DNA of 14,201 bases from Lobulomyces angularis (GCA_027604685.1 JADHYX010000500.1:1-14201); one strand, 5' to 3'. Positions 1 to 9,913 are shown, counted from the first letter of the stretch. Translations and numbers: made by a program. The notes: generated from the letters alone by a model not told the origin.

Positions 1-9
1 CAACTGTAA

Positions 10-795
10 TCAAAATATTGGTGTCAAATCGAATATGCCTTGGTATTGCTGAAGTGGATAATGGAAAAACGTTAAATACTCTAAACCATGTTGCTGATAT
101 AATAATCCAAGTTTATAATAAGGTTCAATATATTTTCTTGTTATGCATATATGATACAGAATTGAATCTTTTTCTAATGTAGCAGGTAAAATATTTCTAA
201 TTAAATTGACAATTTGAATTTCGTATTCACTTAATTCAGAAGTACCATTCATGTTATGTAATATAATTTTCTGCACTAATTGATTTCTAGCTTGAAGAAT
301 CTTTATCCATTCTTTTTTCAACATATTTTCTGGTTTTAATGTTAATTGTTTTTTAATAATCATTGTCGAAACAAACGTTTTTAATTTAGGAATAAAATTT
401 TCTTGAATGTTAACAGTGTAGTTGGTAAATATTTTAGAAGCTTGATAAAGAGCAACTTGATTAATATACTTGATATTTTCTTGAATGTACCCAAATTCAG
501 TTTTATATTTTTCAACATATTCATTTAGCAATTCATTAATGATACCATTTGTTTCAAAGCTAGCTTTTGTTGTTTTTAGTGAGCAATTTAGAACTCTGTA
601 TATTCTAACAAAAAAATCAGTATTTATCATGATCCATTTATTGTTGTTTAAGTAATTCAACAGGAAGTATTTAAAAAAGTGAGTTGTATGAATAGTTAAT
701 CGATTTGCAGTATAAATTAATTTTTCCATTTTTTCATATTGATCAGATGTTCCTATAAAAACATTATTGAACTTGGTTTTATTGCAAGAATGCAT
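10..795 (-). CDS. Unrecognised helical protein, possibly the N-terminal half of a Fanzor-associated fungal protein
   Basis: A 261-aa open frame starts at an ATG (795-793) and stops at TGA (12-10), so the stop lies nearly at the window edge. The product is Lys/Asn/Ile/Tyr-rich, has no signal peptide or clear membrane segment, and looks mainly alpha-helical. I recognise no catalytic motif. The spacing of its aromatic and hydrophobic blocks (a helical start around residues 23-50, a SLKTT block near 73, then a long helical region ending in FIPKLKTFVSTMI near 135-147 and an aromatic-Pro-Leu stretch near 246-249) reminds me of large hypothetical proteins of Mucoromycota and chytrids that I associate with TnpB-like (Fanzor) elements. 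This is family resemblance from memory only. If right, the nuclease half would lie beyond the left edge and this copy would be broken or continue through an intron; a CAG acceptor-like site lies at the very edge. It is transcribed away from nothing obvious and sits about 190 bp downstream of the Elongin A stop. The ORF is probably real; the function is not established. Confidence 0.5.
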   Translation of the reverse strand: MHSCNKTKFNNVFIGTSDQYEKMEKLIYTANRLTIHTTHFFKYFLLNYLNNNKWIMINTDFFVRIYRVLNCSLKTTKASFETNGIINELLNEYVEKYKTEFGYIQENIKYINQVALYQASKIFTNYTVNIQENFIPKLKTFVSTMIIKKQLTLKPENMLKKEWIKILQARNQLVQKIILHNMNGTSELSEYEIQIVNLIRNILPATLEKDSILYHICITRKYIEPYYKLGLLYQQHGLEYLTFFHYPLQQYQGIFDLTPIF

Positions 796-985
796 TTTTT
801 TAAGGTAAAAAAAAACCTTTTTTTGAACAGCTATTTATAGTTTTTGGATAAAGTTACTTCAAATAAAACATATTAGTTTAGTCATTATTTTTTAATGTTC
901 AAAAAGATAATGCCCAAGCACTAATAAATTTTTTAAACAAAATACAAAGTTAACTAGGTTATCCGAATTGCAACAGTAATTATTA

Positions 986-1791
986 TCAGTTAATTTTATG
1001 CTTATTTTTGGAAGATGATAAATCAAATGGGTTGCATGAAATATACATAACTTTTTTTTTTTTAACTGTTGCGTCACTTTGAGTTGCGCTTTTATTTTTT
1101 TTCGAACTTGAATCAGCGTCATTTGAAGTGATGGAAGATTTAAAATTTGAAGGTATTACGCTGGAAGTGGTCCTTGATAAAGCAATATACGATTTGGAAA
1201 CATCTACTTTTGCTTTTTCAAACATTGTCAAAGGCTTATCTGTATTAAGTGTTATCAATTATAAAAATAGCTATCTATAAACTTACATGAGCTTTTTTTA
1301 TAGCAGGTTTTAGGTGTATAATCTAGTTTCTGGATTTTCTTTTTTTGAATGTTTTGATACTTTAATTTACAATTTTCTCTAGCACGTCTAATATTTTCGT
1401 CCCTTTCTGCTTCTTTTCTTAAATACAATGTTTTCCAGTAATCTCCGCCCTCGTCATCTTCTTCGTTACACTCTTTCCCTTCATCATCTGCCAATCCACA
1501 ATCTTCCAGAAGTTCCTCATTTTTCTTCTTTCCTTTAAATATCTCCAACCGAGTAGTTACCAGTTTTTTAAAGTCGTTGCGATATAGATTTTTCCATATT
1601 AAATTTGTATGCAATAAAGTTGAGTCATTTACCAAATTTTCCAGATGTAAAAGTTGATCTTTTTTCAATGTTCCGAAATTAATTAAATCTGGTAATATAT
1701 AGAATGGGATAACTGGAACAAACTTCATCAGTTGATTCATGGGGCAATTTTTTTGAATAACTGTAATGCAGAGTTCTACTAGAGACTTCAT
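986..1791 (-). CDS. ELA1: Elongin A (RNA polymerase II transcription factor SIII subunit A), two exons
   Basis: Exons are 1791-1287 and 1239-986, joined across a 47-nt GTAAGT..ACAG intron (1240-1286); the phases match (TCA T | AT AAG) and give 252 aa. Residues 3-12 (SLVELCITVI) fit the BC box, (S/T)LxxxC followed by a hydrophobic residue, which binds Elongin C. An F-box-like segment follows (about 24-75, with IPFYILPDLINF and a LIWKNLYRNDF end), as in family PF06881. A charged coiled-coil-like region (about 115-165) and a basic Ser/Lys tail come after it. In the family, Elongin A with Elongin C stimulates Pol II elongation and acts as substrate receptor of a cullin-3-type ligase for stalled Pol II. 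I chose the ATG at 1791 because the BC box begins two residues later, as in fungal Ela1; an in-frame TTG lies 15 nt upstream. The animal N-terminal TFIIS-like domain is absent, as usual in fungi. It is divergently transcribed from NUP98 across 910 bp. Confidence 0.85.
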
Positions 1792-2039
1792 TTGTTTTTT
1801 ACCCAATTTCTAAAAATTGGATGACTTTGTTGAAAAAGAGTGTTGCTTAATTAATGTAGCTAACTAGAAAAAAGGGAGCTCTCAGTGTTCTTAGTCCTGT
1901 TAGTAGACCTGTAAATTTTTTGAATAATTGTTTGTTAATATAGGATGTACTTCTTCACGTTATGCACTTAAATAATATTTTTGGTTGAAATTTAGAAATA
2001 ATATTTCTCTAAATACTTAATAATTTCGATGAGTCAATT

Positions 2040-2053
2040 TACAAGCACTTGTA
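2040..2053. repeat. Short palindrome TACAAG-CA-CTTGTA
   Basis: Perfect 6-bp inverted arms with a 2-bp spacer, in the divergent intergenic region. It could be a dimeric transcription factor site, but a palindrome this short may also be chance in AT-rich DNA. Confidence 0.4.
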
Positions 2054-2219
2054 GTTTTGCAAACAATTCAATTTTGGAGGCTTCAATTGTGATGTGAAGA
2101 AACTAAAAGATTTTTGAAGACAATGCAAAAAACCTTTAATTCAGTTAATTGTTTCATATCCAATCGCAAACAACAATTTAAATAACACTTAATGATTTAA
2201 GTCAAGTTAATTTCTTACT

Positions 2220-2258
2220 TTGGAAAATACTTTCCAACTTAAACACTAATCTTGGAAA
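2220..2258. repeat. TTGGAAA palindrome plus extra half-site
   Basis: TTGGAAA (2220-2226), a 4-bp loop, then TTTCCAA (2231-2237) form a perfect inverted repeat. A third TTGGAAA copy follows at 2252-2258. Spacing and symmetry look like a regulatory site for the divergent promoters, but no factor can be named. Confidence 0.45.
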
Positions 2259-2439
2259 ACACCAATAGAGTTTTTTACACAAGTTAATACATAGACCGAA
2301 ATATCACTTAGCAATTTTATATTCGTTAAGTTGAATTTAAAACAAAAACGAAGGGAAGATCACCCTATCAGTTCAAATAATTATATTTAAAATGAATAGT
2401 AACCAGCAATTCTTAAGCATTGATATTGATTATTTTCAG

Positions 2440-2485
2440 CAAAAAATATCAATTATTTTTAACAAAAAATATCAATTATTTTTAA
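2440..2485. repeat. 23-bp tandem repeat, two exact copies
   Basis: Two identical 23-bp units (2440-2462 and 2463-2485; each begins CAAAAAATATCAATTATTTT) are followed by the first bases of a third. Likely a replication-slippage product in the NUP98 upstream region. Confidence 0.85.
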
Positions 2486-2585
2486 CAAAAAAACTCCATT
2501 CTCCCAATTACAAGCCATTAGTTGTTTTCTTTTATATCATACCGATGTTATCAGAGCTGTTATCAAATATCCAGTTCATTTTAGG

Positions 2586-2594
2586 TATATAAAA
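2586..2594 (+). promoter_or_regulatory. TATA-like box of NUP98-NUP96
   Basis: TATATAAAA lies 108 bp before the predicted start codon at 2702 on the coding strand. In DNA this rich in A and T such a string can occur by chance, so only its position supports it. Confidence 0.4.
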
Positions 2595-2701
2595 TTTTTA
2601 CTTGTGAAACTTGATAGGCTACCTTGCTACATTTTGATATAGATGTTTTATTCTGTTAATTATTAAAAAAAAAAAAAAATTGAAATTTTTGATCATTTGG
2701 G

Positions 2702-5700
2702 ATGTTCGGTATAAACACCTTAAACTCCAATATATCCTGATAACTGTATAATTCATTTTTATAGGTTCAAATTTTGGCGCCATACCAAATACTTTTGGGT
2801 GTAAGTTGAACATTTTCTATTAACATTCACACTGTTTTTTCAGCAAACTCAACAAGTGCTTTTGGAGCGTCTACTAATCTATTTGGACAATCAAATCAGA
2901 CCAGCTCTCAAACTTCTTCTTTTTCTTTTGGAAATATTCAAAAATCACAAACTTCAATTTTTGGATCTACAGCAAGCAACAACGTGATGGGTAACAATAA
3001 TAATCAAGGTATCCAAGATTTGAATTTTTTCATAAAAAATTTTGTTTAAATTAAATAACTGCTGTAGTTATTTTATAAGAAAACATTGCTTACGCAAAAT
3101 GTCACATTTTCACAATTCGCAATGTTAACATTAACATTTTATTAATCTAATTAGGTTCTGGTAATCCTCCATTTGCAGCCTTAGAGTTCCAGGAAACTCC
3201 CGGTTCAACCAATTTCTTTCAAACGATATCAGCAATGACTCCATACAAAAATTTTAGTTTAGAGGAGATAAGATTTCAAGATTACTTACTGAATAAAAAA
3301 GTATAAAAATACATAAAATCTAATTTTAATTAATAAAAAGTTTTCTGCGAACTCCGCTTCTTTTGGTGCACGGTAGTATTTATATTGTTTTTCTTACAGT
3401 TCTAACCTGAGAATGTTATTTACTAAGCAGAGCTTTAAATGCCTTTGAAGGAAATGCATTTGGTAATTCAGGAAGTACTTTAAGTTCAACCAACAGTTCT
3501 TTTGGTGGACCTAATGCTTTTCAGTCCTCTTTAAAAAATACTAACTCTTTTGGATCTTCAACTGGAGCTTTTGGAATAAACTCTGCTTTTGGAAATACTA
3601 GCAATTTTGGAAGTTCTTCCTTTAACCCCAGTTCTAGCGCTTTTGGATCCGCTATTACATCGGATAAAACTAGCAATGCAGGAGCGGTAGGAGCTTTCGC
3701 TACATCATCAAATTCTAGTTTTGGGTCCAATATGATACCTGCCTTTGGAAGTTTTGGCACATCTGCACCTTCCTTTGGAACTGGTGCTTTTGGAGGAGGC
3801 AATACTCAATCTTTTGGGAATACAACACCATCATTTGGGGGAGCTACAGCGCCAGCTTTTGGAAGTAGCTCTTTTGGATCATCTGCTCCCACATTTGGAA
3901 CTAGTGGTTTCGGAAATACCTCCAGTTTTGGAGCAAGCTCCTCCCTTCCATTTGGAATGTCAACAAGTACTCCCTTTGGGTCTACAACTCCTGCATTTGG
4001 ATCTACTACCACACCATTTGGATCAACAGCCGTTCAATCCAATTCAACTCCTTCTTTTGGATCCGCTGCTACTTCTGCTTTTGGATCAAATACTTCATCT
4101 GCATTTGGATCCAATACCTCGTCAGCCTTTCGATCTAACACTTCTTCAGCTTTTGGATCTAATGCGGCGCCAACTTTTGGATCTAACAATACACCTGCCT
4201 TTGGAACAAATACCACATCTGCCTTTGGATCCAATACCACACCTGCTTTTGGATCGAATGTTACATCTGCTTTTGGATCTAATACAGCGCCTGCTTTCGG
4301 ATCTAATACAGCGCCTGCTTTTGGATCAATTACAACTCCAGCTTTTGGATCTGACGCCACCTCTACTCTTGGATCTAACACAAGACCCGCCTTTGGAGGA
4401 TCCAACAATGCAACTGTTTTTGGATCTAATCCTACACTAACTCCTGGATCTATCAGCACACCTGCCTTTGGGGGTACTTCAACAACCACCTTTGGATCAT
4501 CAGCCACAACAACTGCAACTCTGTTTGGATCTTCCTCCACACCTGCATTCGGAACCGCAAACTCATTTGTTTCCACAACAGCACCTGCATTTGTATCCAC
4601 CACTTCTACCTTTGGATCTTCTACCCCAGCATTTGAATCTACAACACCTGCCTTTGGCTATACCGCAATTGCAACACCTGCTTCAACTACACTTAATTCA
4701 GCATTTAAAACCACCTCAACCACAACTCCTGCTTTCGGTTCAGCCACCTTCAACGCACCATCCTCTGCTTCCACTACTTTCGGAACTCCACAAAACACCT
4801 CTACCTTCGGCATTAATACTACCTCCACAGAAGTCGGGCAACAACAAGTAGCACCATCTTCTGGATTTGTTCAAAGTTCCTTTATACAACCTCCTTCAAA
4901 AAGTTTATTTGGTCAAACTGAGCCCTCCACTGGACCGTTTCCGTTTACACCTGCTGCTACTAACGCTAACATAAGTCAGATATTTCATGTGTAATTTTTA
5001 ACCAAATTTTTATTTAGCTACTAATCCAACTTCTGAAAATGGGAAGAGCTCTTCTATCCAAGCATTAGATAGCAATCAGTCGAATATTAATCAGCACAAT
5101 TCATTAGTAGCGCAGATACCATCGTTGGTAAGTGAAAATACAGCTGCTGTCGGGTCTTCTAAGTTTCAGCCAGGTAATTTAATTCGTAAAAACGTTTTAT
5201 TCGAAATATTATCTAGCTTTGAACAGCAGCACATTGACTAACTCAGTCGCTACCAACTCCGGCAAAGATAATGCTTCAAAAGATTCCACTCAAAACATTA
5301 CTGCTACCGTTGATTCATTAAATTTTACCCAAATTAAATCTTCTTCAGTTCCTGCTACATTTAATTCGAAGGTTGCTGCATCTAAAGACACAAAAGCAGT
5401 TGCCCCTGAAGCAGATACTTCCCAAATAAAAAGTTTAGGAATCAAATTAGAAGATGTCCCAAAACTTAATAACACCGCAGATGATTTAAATTCTGCCAAA
5501 CAAGTAAGAAAGACACCACCTTATAAAGTTCAAGATGCTTCTGCTGATAAAAGCAGCTCTCAAAGCCCCCTCATAAACCCAAGAGAAGTTCTATCCGTTA
5601 GTGAAATCGGACTTCTCGTGTTGAAATCTGATAAATCCACAGCGACCCCACCACAACCATTTCGAATGACACCAAAGAGTTCCGCTAAATTGAAGTTACG

Positions 5701-8700
5701 TGGAATTTCACAGTCACCGATATCTGTTACCTCCAACATCCAACATACAAATAAAAGTTATAATTCAAAAAATGGAGGGTTGGAACTGGAGACTTTATCT
5801 GAATCATTGAAGGAAGTTGAGGAGACATTTATCTTAAGCAAAAGTAACGAAATGGATTCTCTATCAACAACTCACCCAAAAGCTTCACAAGTGTACGAAG
5901 TGAAACCAAACATTTCCGAGTTGAAAAAGATGAGAGACGAAGAGTTAAAATGTGTCGAAAATTTTGAAGTTTCGGTGCCTAAAGTTGGAAAAATAAAATG
6001 GTTGCAACCCGTGGACATTTTAAAAATTGTGAAATCTGGAAATGGGATTGAATCAATTTTTGAGGACGAAATTATAATTGAACAAAATTCTGCTACTGTC
6101 TATCCAAATGCAAATACAAAACCGAACGTTGGAAGCGAGCTCAACACACCTTGTTTAATTACACTTTTTAATATGTGGCCAAAGGACCGCAGTAATATGA
6201 TTGCTATTAAAGACCTCAAGGATTTTAGGATGGAAAATTATTTGAGGAGGTTAAAAAGTGTACCTGACACCAAATTTAAAAATTACGATGTAAATTTAGG
6301 AGCTTGGACCTTCGTTGTGCAACATTTTACCAAATATGGTTTCGATGATGATGCCTCGGAAATGGAAACTGAGGAATTTGGCAATGATTCTTCATATGCA
6401 ATCAATGACTCTTTCGCGAATATAAAGAGCAGAAAAGGTAAACAAAGGGAAAAAGTGCACCATCTCGTTTACCATGAAAACATTTTGGATGATTTGGAAA
6501 ATAATTCTAATTTTTTAGAAGGGGCGAAAAATGAGAAAAAACATTTGGAAACTTTTTTTGGAGACGAAGTAATAATTTCCAAGATAAATGAAGAAACAGA
6601 TGATTTTGAAGAAGACGAAGAGCAAGTAGATATGTACGAAGAACAACCTAATAATAGAAGCGAATTTAACGACATAAACCTTGCAATTGAAAATGAAGGC
6701 TTTGAAGCAGATTTGTTGGAAGATGGTATTGCAGTAGATGAGAGTGATGAAAGCGAAGATCTCTCAGAACAGCAAGTCGCAGACGAAGATGGAGCGCACA
6801 GTGCTTCTCCAAGTGATACACCTCAATCTGAAAAAAGTTTAAAAAGAATGCTTCAAACTAAGTTGAGTGTGCCTCACTCATTTAAAGCTGTTAAAGTTCA
6901 ACAAATGGGACAAGCATTTTTTAGAAAAGAAGTTCAGATTAAAACACCAATAACCTCAAAAAGATCCGAAGCAGTCGCTCTTCAGGAAGACTCAGATATT
7001 GCTGAGAATGGCAGTGTTGCATTGACGAAATATTTAGAGAGGGATGCCGAAAATGAGCCTAAGACCCCATTTAACAAAAGATACACTCCAGTTGCTACTA
7101 CTCCCTCATTATCAGAACTCCGGCTATTTGAAAAAAGTTCTTCAGATCATTTAAATATGCAAAACTTTTACAAAAGAATGGAAAATATTCAAGGAGGTAG
7201 TCCCTACAAAATTAATTTTACAAAAAAAAATCAAATTCCTGTAATACAAAAAGGATATTTACAAAAAAGATTTAATAATGGAAAAGTCATTAAGTCAATG
7301 GAAGGGATATTAGATGGTAGTTTAAGTTTTGGAAGAAGTTTTCGAGTTGGCTGGGGTAGAGCAGGGCAACTTATAACTTGTGGAAGGTAAAATATATCAA
7401 ACTTTGTTCATTCTTCTTGTTTTGTAGTTTGGATCACGGGCGAAACAATGTTAATTTTTCACTAGTAAATATTGTAAAATTGGATGTTTTTAACGATCAA
7501 GTAATTTTATAATCTGCAAATGAATTTAATTAATTTTTTTTTCTGACCAACATAGCTTTTGGAGTTAGAAAAATTAAAACATGAAAAGCTACTTAACTGT
7601 TTGCTTCGTCATACCTTTATTAATCGTGTAAAATTAGACGAAAATAAATATGCATCTGCCGACCCGAAAAACGTTAATGACACTATCTTGAATCAGCCAG
7701 CGGAAAATTTTGATTTCGCAGTAAGTATTAACCCGGCAGTTGGGTTTAAAGATCTCGCTGGAGAAGTTTCTAATGTATTAAATAATTCCACTAATGTTTC
7801 TGTACATACAATTTTTGATGAGCAAGAAAAAGTGCTTTGGGATTTGTGTTCTGCTCTATGGGACACAACTGATTTGGACAATGAACTCACTGCAAGTTTA
7901 AATGAAAAACAAATTGTAGCCACAAATGAATCTTCAAGAAAAGAGGACGTAAGCGGCTGGTTAAAAAATGCTCTAAAAGCAAATGTCAATAAACTTGTAC
8001 AAGAAGCGAAGCAAAAAGAAGATTCATCAAAGATTATATTTTCACTTTTGTCTGGAAGAGAAATTGGTAGAGCCACAATGGAGGCAATTTTTGCGAAAAA
8101 TTTCAAACTTTCTTTAATTCTGTCTCAAATTGGGGGACCCAGTAGTAGAGTTGGTAGAAACTCCGAATATGGCCCGTCTGGTCATGGTGCGCCTGGTAGG
8201 ATGGGGACTGACGAAGCGCTAAGAGAACTGATTGCTAAGCAAGTAGAAATTTGGGAAAAAATTAAGCATGACATAGTGGCATTTAATAAAAGCAAGGTTG
8301 TTTTTAACGAAGAGTTATTTTGTTGTTGGAAATTGATCTCTGGTATATTTAAAGATGCTGATATTTTCAGCATCATTAAGCAAGATTGGAAAAGGACTTT
8401 TGGATGCTTTCTTTGGTACGGTGATGGTGGGCTTTGGTCTCTCAAAAAAGCATTTCAATCTTTTTGTAGTTTAGTAGAATCTGGAAGAAACGTATCGTAC
8501 CCATACCCAAAATATATTGAAACTTTATCTGCTTCTGAGCAGGCCATTGTGCTAAATAAAATAAAAGGACTCACAGGTGTGGATACTGCACCGAAAGATT
8601 CTATATACAACATATTAAAATTTTATTCTGTGCAGGATTTTAAAATAGAAGAAGCTTTGAAACCAGAAGGTTTTAGCATAAACTTATTAGATGTTAGGCA

Positions 8701-9913
8701 GCCATGGTTTTTATCTACATTTTTATCCCACCGAAGAGATTCAGTAGAAGGTTCAAAACAGCTACCCAACAATGTAGAAAACTATTTAGCGGTTTCATTC
8801 GCTTTTGAATTGGAAAGTTTGGGTTTATGGAAGTATTGTTGTTTTGTAGCAATGTTTTTAAATAACATTGTCGAAAAAGAAAGAATGATAAAGTACTATC
8901 TTTCAAAGTTTTTTGATTATAAGGACTTCAGTTCCAGTTGTGCGAGAGATTTTTTTGAGGATAGTTTAAAAAAAGATGATAGTGAAGAATTCAGATTTTT
9001 AGTTAAGAAGTTACGAATTCCTCTTAATTGGATTTTTGAAGCAAAAGTAACAATATAAACGATATTTTTTTCTAAACTGGTTATTTATTATTCAGATATT
9101 AAAAGCTAGAAACGCGAATGATGTGTTTTTTGAAGTAACAGCCTTGATTGACGCAGGTTATTACTCAGCTGCTCATCGCACTATTTTACTAAAGGTGGCA
9201 CCTTTTGCTGTGATAAATTGTACGTTGCTTTTACAAAATCTTGACATTAATTTTATTTGAAGCTGATTATGTAATTTTGGAAAAGTTGCTAGCATTGATT
9301 CAAGGGAGAAAAATTGACTGTTGGGAAATTGGTGGAAGTATCTTATTACAGTTTATAAAAATTGAAAATTTCACAAATGATTACTTAAATAAATTTGATA
9401 TGTTGGATGATAATTTGAATAATCTTAAGAATTCACTTTCCGAAGAAGATTTTTTTGAAGAAATGAGAAAATATAACATAAGAAAAAGGACTTTGATTGT
9501 CGAATTAAAAGAAAAATTTTCTGTAAAAGAAGTATTAAACTTGTGTTTTAAAAGCTTAATCAAACAAAAGCGGGATATGGTTTTAAAAAAGAAATTTCTT
9601 TTTGTTAATGGTTCCAATACAGCGTATTCCATAAAAGAGTTAAAATCAAACTTGTTACATTTAACTGCAGTTTTTACTGAAATTAATTCAAAGTTAGCGG
9701 CATTAATTTTTAAGTTGGATAACCATATACCCAATTTTAAGGTAAATATTTTTTTCAAATTTTTTATTTAAAATTTTTATTTGAATTGTTTATTTTGAAT
9801 AGGACGAAATTGATATGGGAGAAATACAAAGTTTAAGTTTAAATGGCCATGAAAGGCTTTCCATATATAATTATCAGTTTAGTAGCTTTATTAATGAATC
9901 ATTAGAAAAATAA
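2702..9913 (+). CDS. NUP98: NUP98-NUP96 nucleoporin precursor, 13 exons
   Basis: Exons: 2702-2708, 2765-2800, 2844-3008, 3155-3300, 3341-3372, 3431-4974, 5018-5173, 5217-7386, 7428-7500, 7556-9046, 9096-9219, 9263-9741, 9803-9913. They sum to 6534 nt, 2177 aa, with phases consistent throughout. The first coding exon is 7 nt; spliced it gives MFGSNFG, a typical Nup98 start. Order: short FG region (1-70), GLEBS motif (about 91-118, ISAM..SLEEIRFQDY), FG array (about 130-640, AFGS type), Ser/Lys/Thr-rich linker, autoproteolytic domain (about 927-1070) ending HF-T-KYGF, acidic linker, GRSFRVGWG (1401-1409), then the Nup96/Nup145C helical scaffold (about 1419-2177, with LWDLCSALW and IFSLLSGR). 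Nup98 forms the permeability barrier and binds Rae1/Gle2; Nup96 joins the Y complex. The 4974/5018 junction is the least certain (weak donor GTCAGA). The stop at 9911-9913 is followed by AATAAA at 9974-9979. Confidence 0.93.
3217..3300 (+). other. GLEBS motif (Rae1/Gle2-binding) of Nup98
   Basis: Residues about 91-118, encoded at the end of exon 4, match the Gle2-binding sequence of Nup98/Nup116: an ISAM-type start, an aromatic-Lys pair, then SLEEIRFQDY. In the family this hairpin docks on the Rae1 beta-propeller and recruits it for mRNA export. It lies nearer the N terminus than in human Nup98 (about 157-213) because few FG repeats precede it. Confidence 0.9.
3432..4974 (+). repeat. Coding FG-repeat array of Nup98 (AFGS/PAFGSNT type)
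   Basis: Degenerate repeats of about 9-11 codons centred on TTTGGATC (Phe-Gly-Ser) with spacers rich in Asn, Thr, Ser, Ala and Pro, about 515 codons in one exon. The commonest forms are AFGSNT and PAFGS. Several units have lost the FG dipeptide (AFRS, TLGS, AFVS, AFES). No GLFG occurs; the nearest forms are NLFGQ upstream, TLFGS and SLFGQ. The long open frames in other phases and on the other strand here are a by-product of the repeat and are not genes. Confidence 0.9.
6323..6331 (+). other. Nup98 autoproteolysis site, HF-T variant
   Basis: CAT TTT ACC encodes His1065-Phe1066-Thr1067 at the end of the autoproteolytic domain, followed by KYGF. The family consensus is HF|S-KYG(L/F), where the Ser side chain attacks the Phe-Ser bond. 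Here Thr holds the nucleophile position. Cleavage would split the precursor into Nup98 (1066 aa) and Nup96 (about 1111 aa). Confidence 0.85.

Larger units (their letters stand above)
1792..2701. other. Divergent intergenic region between Elongin A and NUP98-NUP96
   Basis: This 910-bp stretch is A+T-rich and carries no gene I can support. It must hold the promoters of the leftward Elongin A gene and the rightward nucleoporin gene. It contains a TATA-like box at 2586-2594, a 14-bp palindrome at 2040-2053, a second palindrome built from TTGGAAA at 2220-2237 with a further half-site at 2252-2258, a 23-bp tandem repeat at 2440-2485, and an A14-like run near 2666-2680. A 66-codon open frame at 2392-2592 is low complexity, overlaps the tandem repeat and is treated as chance. 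I saw no tRNA or box C/D or H/ACA snoRNA pattern that holds up. Confidence 0.6.

Noticed and set aside
892..1122. Minus-strand open frame overlapping the Elongin A second exon
   Set aside because: It is in a different frame from the exon that joins correctly to Elongin A exon 1.
2392..2592. 66-codon open frame upstream of NUP98
   Set aside because: It overlaps the 23-bp tandem repeat, is low complexity, and contains a TATA-like box at its end. No family resemblance.
3399..3430. Alternative acceptor TTACAG at 3399 in NUP98 intron 5
   Set aside because: Using it puts a TGA in frame shortly after; the acceptor at 3430 keeps the FG frame open.
3521..4851. Several long open frames on the minus strand and in other forward frames across the FG array
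   Set aside because: They are by-products of a repetitive, stop-poor coding sequence. Their products are repetitive Pro/Asp/Lys or Leu/His strings, and the FG frame is the one that joins to GLEBS and the autoproteolytic domain.
8143..8200. Possible in-exon intron (GTAG..GGTAG) at the GC-rich insert in the Nup96 part
   Set aside because: None of the candidate lengths (46, 55 or 58 nt) is a multiple of three, and reading through keeps the frame.
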